Of a DNA stretch of 64,000 bases, positions 1-13,420 are shown one piece after another. The stretch is from Ailurus styani (lineage: Eukaryota > Chordata > Mammalia > Carnivora > Ailuridae). The stretch covers positions 2,401,767 to 2,465,766 of the forward strand of contig LNAC01000137.1 of NCBI GenBank assembly GCA_002007465.1, written 5' to 3'. The number at the start of each line of letters is the position of its first letter. The stretch's first letter is position 1. The notes beneath the pieces were generated by a model. The model was not told the DNA's origin. It saw only the letters and a program-made list of their open reading frames with translations, and did not search any database. Made by a program: the position numbers and the translations under genes.

Positions 1-560
1 GAGAGAGCTGATCTGAGTAACCAAGCTCACCACACTACTCAAATCTTCTTCTATGTATTTTATTACTATTTAGCTTTCAAAAAACTTGGGGAAAATACTG
101 TATGCAAACTATCTTGAAAAGTAACTTAAAACTTCAAAAATCAAATTTTCACCAAAACACTAAATGTCAAAGGTTAAGAAAAATATAGAATTAAACTAAC
201 CAAATATATTTCCTACATTATAGAATTCCCAAGTAAGTGTAATTCAGTTCTCTGACACACTTTACAGATCCAGCAATTTGAGTTTAATGTTTGCTATGCC
301 CAAGTAAGTGAAGCTTGGGTGAAAATCACAATAACAAAAAATAAAACAATTAATTAATATTTAACACAGAATTCTAGTTTTTTAAAAGATGAAAGCTAGA
401 GTAATTGATCTTTCATATTTGTCTTTAAAAATAAATCTATATAAAGTTAAGTTTATGGATTAAAACAGGTCTTTGTATATTTTAATATTTAATATTTTAA
501 TATAATTTAATATTTTAATATTTGCAAAAGAATTCCCACTCATCAGATGTTGACATTGTG

Positions 561-581
561 TATATATATATATATATATAT
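561..581. repeat. (TA)n microsatellite
   Basis: A perfect run of about ten TA units. Confidence 0.9.
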
Positions 582-915
582 GTTAGTCAAAGTTATGAAG
601 GGGGGTGGGGAAGAATTAGAATGTCTATGCTTTACTAATTTGACAAAACCACCTGTGAAATCTGATAAATCAACATGTGAAAATTCAAGTTTTAATCTCA
701 TATATACATATACAAATGTCTCAGAAATTTCACTCCAATATAATACTGCTAAAACTTTATTATAACTCGCCAGGCATTTATCTTATACCAAGTTTTAAAG
801 CTTTATCTGCAACTATTTCAGAATCACAAGCAATTTTTTAAAAAATTACTTCAAAATGGTAGGCAAATTAGTAATACCCTTTTAAACCGAGTAATTCTTT
901 AAAAACACTTCTGTC

Positions 916-1139
916 GGGCGCCTGGATGGCTCAGTGGGTTAAAGCTTCTGCATTCAGCTCAGGTCATGATCTCAGGGTCCTGGGATCGAGGCCCAGCCCG
1001 CATCGAGGCCCAGCCCGCATCGGGCTCTCTGCTCAGCAGGGAGCCTGCTTCTTCCTCTTTCTCTGCCTGCCTCTCTGCCTACTTGTGATCTGATCTCTAT
1101 CTCTGTGTCAAATAAATAAATAAAATCTTAAAAAAAAAA
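916..1139 (+). mobile_element. CAN SINE (SINEC)
   Basis: Complete element with GGGCGCCTGG head, A-box and B-box remnants of the tRNA-Lys part, CT-rich body and AAATAAATAAA tail. It carries a private 17-bp tandem duplication (ATCGAGGCCCAGCCCGC) at 985-1001 and 1002-1018. Confidence 0.95.
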
Positions 1140-1352
1140 GATAATTCTAAATATCGATGAAGCTTAATCTATGATACCTAATCATCTCAGGCTATCAGAC
1201 AAAAACATTTCCTTTGCATTTTTAGAGAAACTATAAAACACTTTTTTTAACCTGCTTACAACAGTAAAGCTATTAGACATTTAAGTTTATAAAAAAGAAC
1301 ACATTTTGTCATAAATTAATACCATACTCTTATTCTTAGAAATTAAAATTCA

Positions 1353-1533
1353 AGGCACGTCTGGGTGGCTCAGTTGGTTAAAGCGTCTGTCTTTAAGCTC
1401 AGGTCATGATCCCGGAGTCCTGTGATCAGGCTCACATTGAGCTCCCTGCTCAGGAGAATCTGCTCTCCCTCTCTCTGGGTCCCTTTCCCCAAAACTTGTG
1501 CTCGCTCTAATAAATAAAATCTTTTAAAAAAAT
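1353..1533 (+). mobile_element. CAN SINE, diverged
   Basis: Head GGCACGTCTGGGTGGCTCAG, shortened body, and tail AATAAAATCTTTTAAAAAAA. The flanks AAATTCAA before and GAAATTCAA after look like the target duplication. Confidence 0.9.
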
Positions 1534-4434
1534 TGAAATTCAATATAATATATCTCAATATAATACAATATAATAATCTCAATTTTACCTCCCACTGCAA
1601 TTTTTCATCCAACAAATTTAGAGGACCACTATATGTTAAGCATTGTTCTCAGTTCCTGAAACCTAACAGAGTACAAAAGACAAATTATAAACACAGTATT
1701 ATAGGTGAAAAAAAAATAGAGGAAAGATTGAATTTTGATGAGTTGGGAATGGGGTGGCAAGTTTTAATTCAGCAGCCATAGCCGATCTCTCAGTGAAGAT
1801 AACATTTTTCTTGAAGATCTGAAGAAAAGCAAAAGATTTACTTATGCAGCTATCTGGATAAATACCTTTAGAGCAGACAACAGAGCTGATTTGTAAAGAA
1901 AAGCCTGGAGGTGGGAATGTCTAGAACATTCAAGGCCAGTGGGACCGAAGAGAATTTACGTGAATTATCTACCATACAGATATCAAGCACAAATTTTTAT
2001 ACTTAATCTTAAGGTATCCTAGTATTTATTCCTCAGACTAATTAAAAACTAATCAAACTATTTGCATTTGACTAATAACTGCTGTTTAAACATATAAAAT
2101 TTACATATATAAACTCACTTAAAATGTATGAATTTTGTTATTGTTAAACCGATTTCCACTTGGAAGAGAACCCTGGTTATTGTAATAGTTTTGAAGGTTC
2201 CGGAAGTAGCCAAGCCCAGTCAAGAAGCAGAACTCACTAATTCAGTGATCAAAGTTCCAGTATAATCCTCAATTACTCTTACAGTTATAAAAACACTAGT
2301 TCATGTAATACTATTCTAAAACTACAAATCATCATCACATCAATATAATTAATACTTCCCTCCTTATTAATATAACATATTGCTGAAGTAGACAATACTC
2401 CCACCCTAATAGATTTTTGTACTTTACAAAACTTAGAAACTGAGCCTAGATTTACCAAAAATATGTTTGGAAAACAAATCTTGTGTTTTCTTAATTCTAG
2501 CAAGTCTATGTATTCCAAAAATATTCACAAGACATCAGGAGATGAGTTCCAGGGTTTTCCTCAAAACTAAGTTTCAAAAAATACAAGTGACATTTAAAAA
2601 TCTTGGTTAATTGTCCCTTTGGTTCAACTGTCCCTTTTAGTGCAGACTTGCATATTAAACTCTATGTTTAACAAAATAGGTAGTAAAGTCTCATAAATTT
2701 TTTCATTAATAGAATTCATACAACAAATGAGCAATCTTTTTTTTTCTGTGCATAAGTCAATCTGGAAACTCTATGTTACTGAATAAGCTAAACACTGGTA
2801 TGTGGTGTCCTAGAACTGGCATTTAGTAAAAACATTTTACTTATGGCGAAAACCTTTCTAGGAACCAAACTGTTTAAAGCAACTGCTCAGGTTTTATCTA
2901 CCTATAAAAAAATAACTAGTTTCTACCTTTGAAAAGGCTTTTTTCTCCACCAGAAGGACACTGGCCAATTGTTACATTTTCTTCAAACTATTTGAAGACT
3001 ATTTCAGGGAATAAAAGGGTCTCATAGATTCTTAATTCTCTTATGTTTCTGAAGTGTGAATTGCCAAGTAAAAATTAATGAAACCAAGAGAATTTCTAAC
3101 CAACATGTATCTTTCTTTGAAAAGTGAAAAGGAAGCTTCCACTTAGTTAACATCTAAATTTATGTAGGCATGACTTAAAACAAGAGCCCAGAATTAGGTT
3201 CTCCCGACTTGCTACTTTCCTAGAGCAAAATTACATTCACCTTACTGTTTTAGCCATTATAAAGTTTCAGATACTTAGGCTTTTTCTCCAGTTCTCTTTT
3301 CTAACAGCTTGGGTGCAATCGTTAACTATAGAGCTCATGTGTTTTTGTAACTAAGAAATATTTCACGCAATAGTCTTAAGTCATCTGTTTGAAATGGTGG
3401 GAAAGACTAGAAGCGAAATTCAGCTTACCAAACCATCAAGCTGTTTCAACTGCTCAAATAAAGCAATGTTCTTTTTTCTTGCCTCTATTGAGGCCTCAGC
3501 ACTAGTGGTTCCCTTTGCAGGGATTCACAAATTTCATGCCTGTTTAGAAATCTTGCTGTTCTACATTTCCTGGACCAACCTCACACATTGTTTTCTCTAT
3601 CACAGCACCTATCAGCCATGCTGTAATTTCTCTACTATAACAAACTATAAACTTGTTTACTGAGATGTTCGAGCATCTTGGTGTCTAGCGTGGATTTATG
3701 CAGTAGATACTTTATAGTTAATTCTCCCATCTTCTCCTGATAAATGAAGTGAAAGCAAGACCTGAAGTAACATATTTTCATGTATTTTGCCCATAGCCAA
3801 ATAAAAACCTATGAAAATGTACCCAATGACTTTTTGAGAATCTATAAATTCAACAGTCAATTGTACTACAGAAAAATAGTGTAACACTTTGGGCAATTTT
3901 AATGACTATAACCCAGGCAAATATATCAATAGACATCTGTTACGTCTTCATTCTAGTAAACATCCACTGTTTTAGGGTACTTTTATTTTTTTAGGGTACT
4001 TTTAAAGACCCCACATATAAAAATACTTGCCAAAAGGGTTTACTAATAAAATTCTGCATATTTTAATCAAAATCTCCTAAAAGTTAAGCTAGTTACATTT
4101 TTCTCCCTACTCAAAAAGGATTAGAATAAGCATCACTGAATACAGTGAAGAGAATTTCTACAGTTCTTCAATTATGAGAAACTTAAAACTGCAAAACTCT
4201 TTTATAGGCAAATAATTTGAATTTTTATATTTCATAAAGATTTACTTAGGATCAATTGTGCAGTATCAGGAAGATGAACAAGATATTTCAGTATTCAGTG
4301 ACACAGACTGGAGATGTACTCAAAAATATTTAACCTTCTAAGTCTGATAAACTATAAATTTCCAGTAACTGGAAATGCTGGCCCAGTTTCAAAAACTATG
4401 ACTTTCCCATTAACTACATAAGTTAAGATTCTCA

Positions 4435-4812
4435 GGACGCCTGGGTGGCTCAGTCATTAAGCCTCTGCCTTGGGCTCAGGTCATGATCACAGGGTGCTGG
4501 GATGGAGCCCTGCATAGGACTCATTGCTCAGCAGGAAGCCTGCTTCTCCCTCTCCCCCCACTTGTGTTCCCTCTTTCCCTGTCTCTCTGTGTCAAATAAA
4601 TAAAATATATATTTTTAAGATGTTATTTATTTATTTGACAGAGAGACAGAGAGACCACAAGTGGGCAGAGCAGAAGACAGTGGGCTGAGCAGGGAGCCCG
4701 ATGCATGGCTCAATCCCAGGACCCTGGGATCATGACCTGAGCCTAAGGCAACCGCTCAACAGACAGAGCCACCCAGGTGCCCCAAATAAAATCTTAAAAA
4801 AAAAAAAAAAAA
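4435..4812 (+). mobile_element. CAN SINE (outer element, interrupted)
   Basis: The plus-strand body is 4435-4615. Its AAATAAAATCTTAAAA tail resumes at 4784-4812 after a minus-strand SINE inserted into the tail. Flanks AAGATTCTCA and AAGATTCTTT fit a target duplication. Confidence 0.9.
4612..4783 (-). mobile_element. CAN SINE nested in the tail of another SINE
   Basis: Reverse element running from a TTTTTAAGATG tail to the head complement ACCCAGGTGCCCC. It is flanked on both sides by the AAATAAAAT tail of the outer element, so it is the younger insertion. Confidence 0.9.
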
Positions 4813-5193
4813 GATTCTTTCACATCTTTTTAAAAAAGCATTAAATGTTGTACCCCTCTGACTTCAATTTTTCATTTTCACTTCTTTATGAAGTTTTTTT
4901 TCCCTGTAATTTCAAATACTTTAAAGATATCCCCTCCAAAAAAACGCACACATCCACACACACACACTAATAGTCTGTCCTATCAGAAAGACTTATTTTG
5001 CAAGACTTCCACCATTCTATGAAAAGAAAAGGTTAACTGTTTAGTAAGCAGATATTCAAAGACTAATATTCTTCACTAAATCCTAAATTCTGGCCTTGAT
5101 TTAAGAAAATTCCATCCTAATAAAAAACTCGTAACTGCTCATTAAGAAATAGAAGGTAAAATGTATTGTTCTTATATTAATGTTGAATACAGT

Positions 5194-5395
5194 TTTTTTT
5201 TTTTTAAAGATTTTATTTATTTATTTCACAGAGGGAGAGAGATCACAAGGAGGCAGAGAGGCAGGCAGAGAGAGAGAGGGGGAAGCAGGCTCCCCGCTGA
5301 GCAGGGAGCCCGATGCGGGCTTCGATCCCAGGACCCTGAGATCATGACCTGAGCCGAAAGCAGAGGCATTAACCCACTGAGCCACCCAGGCGCCC
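5194..5395 (-). mobile_element. CAN SINE (SINEC)
   Basis: Complete reverse copy from poly(T) to CCACCCAGGCGCCC, with a target duplication TTGAATACAG on both sides. Confidence 0.96.
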
Positions 5396-5902
5396 TTGAA
5401 TACAGTTTTAAAGAATGAGTTCTTACAAATTAAAAGTCCAGAGTTAGTAAGATTTCTGTTTGTGTTCAGAATTCCTTTGTTATTTGAAATTAAGTGAAAA
5501 TACAAAAGGCTAAAATTTTTTAAAACCATGAAGGGTAAAAATACATAGAATAACAAAGTACAATTTTAGAAGATTTTACAAACCATAAGATGAAGCTGCA
5601 TGGAAGTCACTGTAACATGCCAACTCCTAAAACATTTTTAACAAATGTCTGTGGTTGTGAGTGGCTATACGTAATCTATTTTTTCAAAGGACTAGATGCC
5701 CGGACCCAGGAATTAGAACACTTGACTATAAACCTCTTTCCCACTTACTTAAACATGAGTTTTGTTGATGCTAACGAAGTTGTTTAAATAGTCTAAATCT
5801 CAGAAAAGCTGGTTATCTGAAAAAAAAAAAGGGGGTAATACATACCTACCTCAAAAGGTAAACTGATTAATCAGATATCCCATTTAAAGTACTAAACACA
5901 CT

Positions 5903-6075
5903 GGGCGCCTGGGTGGCTCAGTGGGTTAAAGCCTCTGCTTTCGGCTCAGGTCATGATCTCAGCGTCCTGGGATCAAGGCCTGCATCGGGCTCTCTGCTCA
6001 GCTCTCCTCTCCCTGTCTCTCTGCCTACTTGTGATCTCTATGTGTCAAATAAATAAAATCTTTAAAAAAAAAAAT
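5903..6075 (+). mobile_element. CAN SINE (SINEC), body shortened
   Basis: Canonical head and tail. The repeat AAAGTACTAAACACA occurs directly before the head and after the A-tail, a perfect 15-bp target duplication. Confidence 0.96.
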
Positions 6076-6713
6076 AAAGTACTAAACACAGTGCCAGAAT
6101 ATATTAAAAGACCAATAAATTTGTGCTATTACTATTGAGATCAGTAATTAGAATAAAGGAAAAATCACTATTGTAAGATACAACTGAAAATCAACTACGA
6201 ATTTTTAAAATGTAACTTGAACTCTTAACTTCTAAAAATCTGTTCTAGAAAAATCTTTCACCTCCAAAATATCTTCCTCATATACTTTTTTCCCTTAGGT
6301 AATGTCCACACAGATTTTTGTTTTACATAAAAGTAGTTTTGTAGATCTACAATGAAAATATAACTGAAAAAACATTTGCTTATGTTTCAGAACTCCAGTT
6401 CAATTCCATGCATATTTTAGGTAAGAACCACAAAAACCTTTACGTTATTGCAAATGTATTTAAATTCAGAAAATAAGCTGCCTCTTTGTAAAAATAGAAA
6501 AAATTCCCACCTCACTCCCTAACATTACATTTCTAAAGACAACTCCTGTCTAGAAGAGTTAATGGGACTTTTCCGTTTTTATACAGATTACTGGAAACAC
6601 TTGAATTCACATTAGTTTTTCCTATTCAGATAGGGAAGGGATGAAACTGAGAAACAGAAAAATTACGTGGTAAATTTTACTTAAACACAAGGCACAGCAG
6701 AAAAAGGACCATT

Positions 6714-6903
6714 ATGGGGGCAGCTGGTGGCTCAGTCCGTTAAGCAACAGACTCTCGATTTCAGCTCAGGTCATGATCTCAAGGGTTGTGAGAACAAGCC
6801 CGTCGACTCCACAATGAGCATGAGGCCTGCTTGAGATTCTTTCTCTCCCTCTGTCCCTCCACCCCATGTCCACGTGCATGCTCTCCCTTAAGAAAAAAAA
6901 AGT
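6714..6903 (+). mobile_element. Older CAN SINE subfamily copy
   Basis: A diverged head (GGGGGCAGCTGGTGGCTCAG) is followed by the CTTGAGATTCTTTCTCTCCC body typical of an older SINEC form, then an A-rich tail. Confidence 0.85.
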
Positions 6904-7770
6904 TTAAGTTGGAACACTGTAAAGGCATAAAATTCAAATACTCTCCTCCATCACAGAAACAGGGAATTCTAGAAAAAACAAAATCTGGGAGAGTTGAAAA
7001 ATGTAAACATGAGCTGCATATTAAGTTGTATTAGAACACCACTATTCTTTTTCAGTGTGATAATGGTATTGTGTTTATGCAGTAAAATGGTCTTTATATA
7101 AACAGATAACAAGCGTGTATGGCAAAACACAACATTCAGTCAAGGTAGAAGGTGTATAGGTATTTAATATTCACGCTATTTCAGCTTTTCTACTTTAGAA
7201 TTTCATAATAAAGATTTGGAAAGGGGAACATACAAAAACATACAAAAAAACTAGATAATCTTTCAGAAGAAAAACAGCAATGATTCCTGACAGAATTGTT
7301 AGCAATTTCAAAATGAAGTGGGTGGTTGCTGAATGAGAAATAGGATTTTTACAGTTGCAGTATATCCCCATTATTTTATTAGTTACAGAAGAAATAGTGA
7401 CTATACAATGGAGAAAACGGTCAGCATGGACATAACCAGTAAGAACATCACGTGCCTCTGGATAAGATAGTGAGGACACACGATCGTTTTCAGCTTCTCA
7501 GCTATAATGTTTATATAACCTGAATCTAATGGGGGAAATACCAAAGCTAAAGTTGAAGAACAGTCAACATCAAGAGAGACTAAAGAGGAATGACAACTAT
7601 ATATAGTAACTTTGAATAAGATGCTGATCTTATTAGAAAATCTCTATAAAGGGCATGATTAAAATAATAAAAGTAGAACATGAATTGTAAAGTTTTATTA
7701 ATGATAAGGTTCCAGAATATTTTAAGTGTTTACGTATGAGAAGATCTGTTACTAGAAAATACACTGAAAT

Positions 7771-7922
7771 GGGGCACCTGGGTGGCTCAGTGGGCTAAGC
7801 ATCCAACTCTTGATTTCTGCTCAGGTCACGTCAGGCCCAGCATGGAACCTCCTTGAGATTCTTTCTCTCCCTCTGCCCCTCCCTGCCCTTTTCTTAAAAA
7901 AAAAGAAAAAAAAGAAAAAAAG
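7771..7922 (+). mobile_element. Older CAN SINE subfamily copy, internally deleted
   Basis: Head GGGGCACCTGGGTGGCTCAG, missing part of the middle, with body CTTGAGATTCTTTCTCTCCC and an AAAGAAAAAA tail. Confidence 0.88.
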
Positions 7923-8646
7923 ACAAGACACTGAAGTATTAAAGGTTGTGACGTACACAACCCAACCTCCTATGGTTCAGGGAAAAACAGAATTGATAAA
8001 GCGTGTCAAATGCTAAAAACTGGCCAATCAGGGCAAAGCATATATGAGAGTTCTTGAATTGTCCTTACAACTCTCCTTTAAGTTCTAAGTATTTAAAAAA
8101 ACAAGTTAAAAAAGCAAAAATGGCAGTTTATAACGGATAAAAGCAAAGCACTTACTATTCAACCCATAACAAAGCTGATTAAACCACATAATCCCCAATG
8201 ACTGGCGTACAACTTGCATCTTCCACTCTAAATGATAATCTAAATAGTGATGTCTTACGCATTTTCTCACCTAACATATCCTAGTTAAGAGAACCACAAA
8301 ACCCCAAGAAATCACTTATTAAATGAGTTAAACGAATAATAATTTTAAAAATGGTAGATGAGAGTTAAAATAAATGTATAGATACTGCAGGAAACGTTTT
8401 TTGTTGACAATCTTCCCCCAAATACTTTTAAGCTCCCTCCTACAACACTGTCTACACTTTCATGAGATACTTTGTTACGGCAATGAGATTTTGACTTTTA
8501 AGTTTTATGAAATTTAGGTATTACTTCAGTTCTACAAGTATCACTGATGCAAAAATTCTCAATTTTAAAATGGAAAGAGCCAACTCTCCTAAGGACAGAT
8601 ATTAACTGGAAATAATAAAATTACTATTTTTAAAAAAGTCTTGTTT

Positions 8647-8848
8647 GGGCGCCTGGGTGGCTCAGTGGGTTAATGCCTCTGCCTTCAGCTCAGGTCATGA
8701 TCTCAGGGCCCTGGGATCCAGGCCCGCATTGGGCTCTCTGCTCAGCAGGGAGCCTGCTTCCTCCTCTCCCTGTCTCTCTGCCTGCCTCTCTGCCTACTTG
8801 TAATTTCTCTCTCTGTGTCAAATAAATAAATAAAATCTTTAAAAAAAA
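8647..8848 (+). mobile_element. CAN SINE (SINEC)
   Basis: Complete copy with target duplication AAGTCTTGTTT on both sides. It is the last SINE before the repeat-poor block to its right. Confidence 0.96.
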
Positions 8849-9589
8849 AGTCTTGTTTGATTTAAAAGCTACTGAAAGCCACTAAGGGAAAAAATTTTTT
8901 TAAATAAGGAAATAGTTAAAAATGGCGGAGAAACAATGCACTCCTCTGTGTGGTGAAAAATTCAGAAACCTGTCTACAAAAATAGCTATAAATAATGGCC
9001 AGTTCTTTCTTAGAACACTCCATTACCCATCCCCCAAAAGAGTGATTAGTATATATAGTCAAGTACTAAGTAAGTGAATGGATATTGGCTAATAATCTGA
9101 AAATATGAAGATGTGGTGGTGTCCCTAAGTTTAAAGACTCTCTCTTTAAAGAGGGTTAAAAAAAAAAAACAACTGCAGTAATTTTAAGCCATACTCTCCA
9201 GCTTAAGTGCTCCGCCCTGAACACATGATGGGACTCAGAGTTTGTCACTTCAATGATTACACTGTTAAAAAAAAACCACGTTTACAGAGCTAGAAAATTG
9301 GGTTTTAAACCCAGGAACAAAGTCAGCAACTACAAAACTGTCAATGTTCAATAACACAACCACAACCCTGATTGCAGATCTAAAAAAATAGTCACCATAC
9401 TGTCAGGAATACTACCATGAACACAACAGATACTTCTAATCAATTATATATTGAGTAATCTATTACAGTGTAGTCAAGAGGTGTCCAGGAGACTAATAAA
9501 TGACGTTGTAGTCCAAATACAGGTAGTATTCTGTGAGGTATGAAATACACTCACAGCAATGAGATTCAATTATTGCCTTTTTAAGCCTC

Positions 9590-9738
9590 AATTCCCCAAA
9601 CTAGATGCCAGAAACACCTGAGTTTCCACCTGCCCATCCTGAGTCAGCATTAATGGTATGCATAATTGCCAAACCTGCAGGGTTTAAGAGCTTCCCAGGT
9701 GATCCAATAGCACTGTAGTTTCTGAACTTTTATTCTAA
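9590..9738 (+). mobile_element. Possible MER5-type hAT relic
   Basis: The stretch AGAGCTTCCCAGGTGATCC followed by GTAGTTTCTGAACTTT resembles the 3' half of the MER5 (Charlie hAT) non-autonomous transposon. It is strongly diverged and the left boundary is uncertain. Confidence 0.4.
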
Positions 9739-12052
9739 GGGATAATATCCTGGTTTATTTCACTCACATGTAAGTTGGCTAAACCAATTCATCTTATCTT
9801 CCAGCTCTGAATTTTGGATTTAAACTTAATGTCCTCTTGGGGTTTAAATATACAATACTTGCATATTCACAGTTTGTTGAATAAAAAAAAAATTTGAGAA
9901 AAATCATAATTACAAAAGGGTCAACACTCTTTTACCTTAAAATTCAACATGAAAAGTTAAGAAAATGTTACCATTAACAGATCTTTTCCCTTAGCACTAT
10001 GTGAGGTGATGGATGTTAACTAAATATGGTGGGTATCATTTTACAATATATGCCTGTATTGAATCTTTGTTGCACACCTTAAACTTACGCACTATTATAT
10101 GTCATTTATATCTCCACACAACTGGAAGAGAAAAAAAGACTATTCCCCATATAGACATATGTAAAGACGAACAATGTTATCTCTACATGCTAAAACTGAA
10201 ATTTTGTATTTAAAAAAAGGTTGTAATTGAACACATTCTAGCACATAAAAGTATTAGCTTAAAAAAAGCTTTGGGACTATTCTATTGGCCTATGACATTT
10301 CAAACCATTATTTCAAAACTACATTTCAATCCTGTCTTTGACATTAGACTTTTGTTTTTATTTAGAACTATCATTTAGTATTACCAAATTGAAAATTTTT
10401 CCTTGTGGGGGTGATGGGTCTCCTAGCATACAAAATGGTAAAACTTACCCCAGGTTATGCTTCCCTGAGCCTTAGAAAAGCCGTTTAGTTTCTCAACAAG
10501 TTGTATTCAAAGCAAATATTCACAATTTTGTTGAAATTGCTGTGGATTCTGAATATGTGGGGGAAAAATTTATACAGACTTCAATTTATGCCATTATATT
10601 AACCAAATGTTTTCTGTTCCAAAGTTGCTTAGAGCACAACTGTTTAGTAATAAAAATTAAAGTTTAAAAGTAAATTATTTACAAGCAGATAAATGCATTC
10701 TTGTCCACATTTTGAAATACAGCTTTTTAATAGACAACACCAGTATATTTTAGAAATCTTCATTTCTTGGAAGTGCCTTGAACCAGACTCATTCAAAAAG
10801 GAATAGCTGTTTGCAAGCTGAAAGCACAAACTAAACAATGAACCCATTAGAAAATATTTGAGCCTTTTACTTCAAGAAGTCTTTCTGCTTAAGAGAAAGT
10901 CAATTAATTGCCACCTGTTTCCCTCATGCTCAAGTTAGAACCAAAAATGTAGAGTACCCTCAAAAGGCTTCTGTTAGGATTAGGTTTCCAACTACGGAGG
11001 TTTTACTCCATAGTATTAGAAAGGGCTTGTGTTTGTGTTTATTCATGGATGCCATGCTGCAGCAGAATTTTAATTTAATTTAATCTTGGAATAGGGGAAG
11101 TGGGTCGTATAACAAAATAGTCCCCTAAGATCTTATTGACTATGATGCCCCACAATTAAAAAAAATAACACTATTAGGTATTATATATTAAGTATTGTTA
11201 TTCCATAAATGCCCAAGAAATTTAAGCTAGAGCATTATCCACAGGGAAACTACCAACTGTGTGACCAAACGGCCCTTTCTGTTCCATAACAAATTTCAGA
11301 ATATGTGTACTTTTTATTAAAATCTGGTTAGAGATGCCTTTTCCACATTTTCAGAATATACCATAAATCTTATTACACACAGTAAAGTAGAATATAAAGA
11401 AGCTGGGTTAAAAATCTGAGTCTTTTCCAGAGGAAAAAAGATGAGCATTGCTTTTCAATGTTTATCAGTGACTGCAAAGATTTTAATTTTGCTTTATACA
11501 GTGGAGAAATAGAAATATACAAGCAATTAGGTTGATTAGTACAAGGTTTTGCTTGAAAATAAATCACTACATTTCATATAAAATACTAAATTATCTAGAA
11601 GACAAAGAATAGAAAATAAGATTTTTTAAAAAAGAAATGTTATCTAAATTAACTATGTCCTTTTGCAAAACAGATTTATTATACATTGCCTGGGTAAAAA
11701 GAAAAGGCCTCAAGGGAAAAAAAATGTATAGATCAAGTTAGTATCAGTGAGAAACCTAAACATCTATACTACAGTAATGGAAGGAAATATGGACAAGATA
11801 TTTTAATAAAACCTGAAATAAAAGTTTGCTATTTTTGATAGTAAACACACAAAAATCTCCTTTGTTTTAAAAATAGTATGTAATTGTTCAAAGCACTTTT
11901 GGATATAGAATTACTCAGTTTTGTGTTTGCTAATGATTCCTGTTTTCTTTTATACCCCTACACTACATTTATACATGCATTTAAGAAACTATAGGTTAAA
12001 GATCACGTGTTTTAGAGTACAATCTGAATAATCACACAGACATGGACCAACA

Positions 12053-12058
12053 TTTATT
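12053..12058 (-). terminator. CSTF3: Candidate distal intronic poly(A) signal, CSTF3 intron 3
   Basis: On the minus strand there is AATAAA, preceded by U-rich sequence with UGUA-type motifs and followed after about 15-20 nt by the GU-rich element TGTCTGTGTG. That is the full layout of a mammalian cleavage/polyadenylation site: CFIm motif, hexamer and downstream GU element. It sits about 3.65 kb past exon 3 in the repeat-poor block. Its use is inference. Confidence 0.5.
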
Positions 12059-13414
12059 ACAAACAGGAAAAGAGTAGATCTATAAGAGTACAGATTTTTT
12101 AAAAAAAGAGATTGCAAGCTGAAGTATAGAAAAGAAACTGTAATCTATGATAGTCCAATAATTTTATCTGCATTTAAAAAATCACATTGCTTAGTATATA
12201 CAAAACATTATTACAGTAGTTTGAACTGCTACTTAGAGGAATTAAAACAGTATTGACAGTGCAGAAGTTTATTTCAATTTAGGTCACTCATGTTCCATTC
12301 TGAGTTCACTTCCATTTTCCAAGAAGAAAGGTATTACGAGTCATTTTCCCAAGTAGAAAGGTTATTTTGAAAAACTGAAATGTATACTTTACAACCCATT
12401 TTATAAGGACTCATGTTTTAAAAATTTTAAATAAAAAGCAATCAATTCTCTACATACTTTTATTAAAGAATTACAGCTTTCACAGATAGCAAAATACATT
12501 GTTACTATTACCAACAGCATTACCATCTTCATTTCTCCTTCAGCTACTAGTAAAAATCATCATCCTTTTGTAGGAAAATTTCTTATGAATGTGGACCAAT
12601 TCAAAAGAAATTACTTCTACCGGTAAAATATTGTAGCTTACGTGCTGTCACACTGATTACCTAGCTAATGAAAAGCTACTGAAACCACAAGGGGAAAAAA
12701 AGAACTTCAAAAAGAATATGGAAAAACCATAAATGTTCTCAATTTAGTGACATTTAGTAACCCTTCTGACCACTCTAAAAAGTGGTTCTTTAAAAAGCAC
12801 TGAGGCTCTGACTGGGTATTCCACTTAAATCTTATGTTTCTATACAATTAACATATGCAACATGAAAGTAATCTGGCCTAAATCTGAACTTATATAATAA
12901 ATACGCAGATGTTGGTCCTAAATGTCATTTCATTAGAACCAGAGAATTTTATCTCCAACTTCTATGCTTAAACAAAAAACTAAAAGTAGGTAATGAATTT
13001 AAGGATGATAGCTTAATAAAGCTATCCTTTTAATTTTACACAAGTAGCTAGGTACTGCAGGTGCCACTGATGAGGAAAAGCTTACATACTGGCAAATATG
13101 AAAAATAGATTAATGTCATTAACTTCCTCACTAAAAATTATTTATATTATATACTCTCATTTGAAACTGATGCTGAGGTTTCAAATTTAAAAGCAAAAAA
13201 ACCAAAAAACGACTTTTTGCTACTTTGTTCTGAAGATTTACAAATTTCTCTGAAGAAGCAAAATTATCTCTTGTTATCAATGATGTATGTATATTGGTTT
13301 GAAAAGAACTAAATGTATTAGGACTCACACGCGGTGGTTTGGCTGACCATAAATGAATGAAACAAATTTTTCCCGCCATGAAATACTGAGTTACAACAAA
13401 TGTATTAAAAAAAC

Positions 13415-13420
13415 TTTATT
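13415..13420 (-). terminator. CSTF3: Candidate proximal intronic poly(A) signal, CSTF3 intron 3
   Basis: On the minus strand there is AATAAA with a UGUA motif about 15 nt upstream (13435-13438). A CA dinucleotide lies about 14 nt downstream as a possible cleavage point, followed at once by TTTGTTGT as the GU/U-rich element. It lies about 2.3 kb past exon 3. This is the best-formed site I found between exon 3 and the next SINE, and is a good candidate for the end of the short CstF-77 transcript. Confidence 0.55.

Noticed and set aside
5221..5556. Frame containing WVAQWVNASAFGSGHDLRVL and similar peptides, here and in many other places
   Set aside because: This is the translation of the CAN SINE head and appears wherever a SINE is open in that frame.
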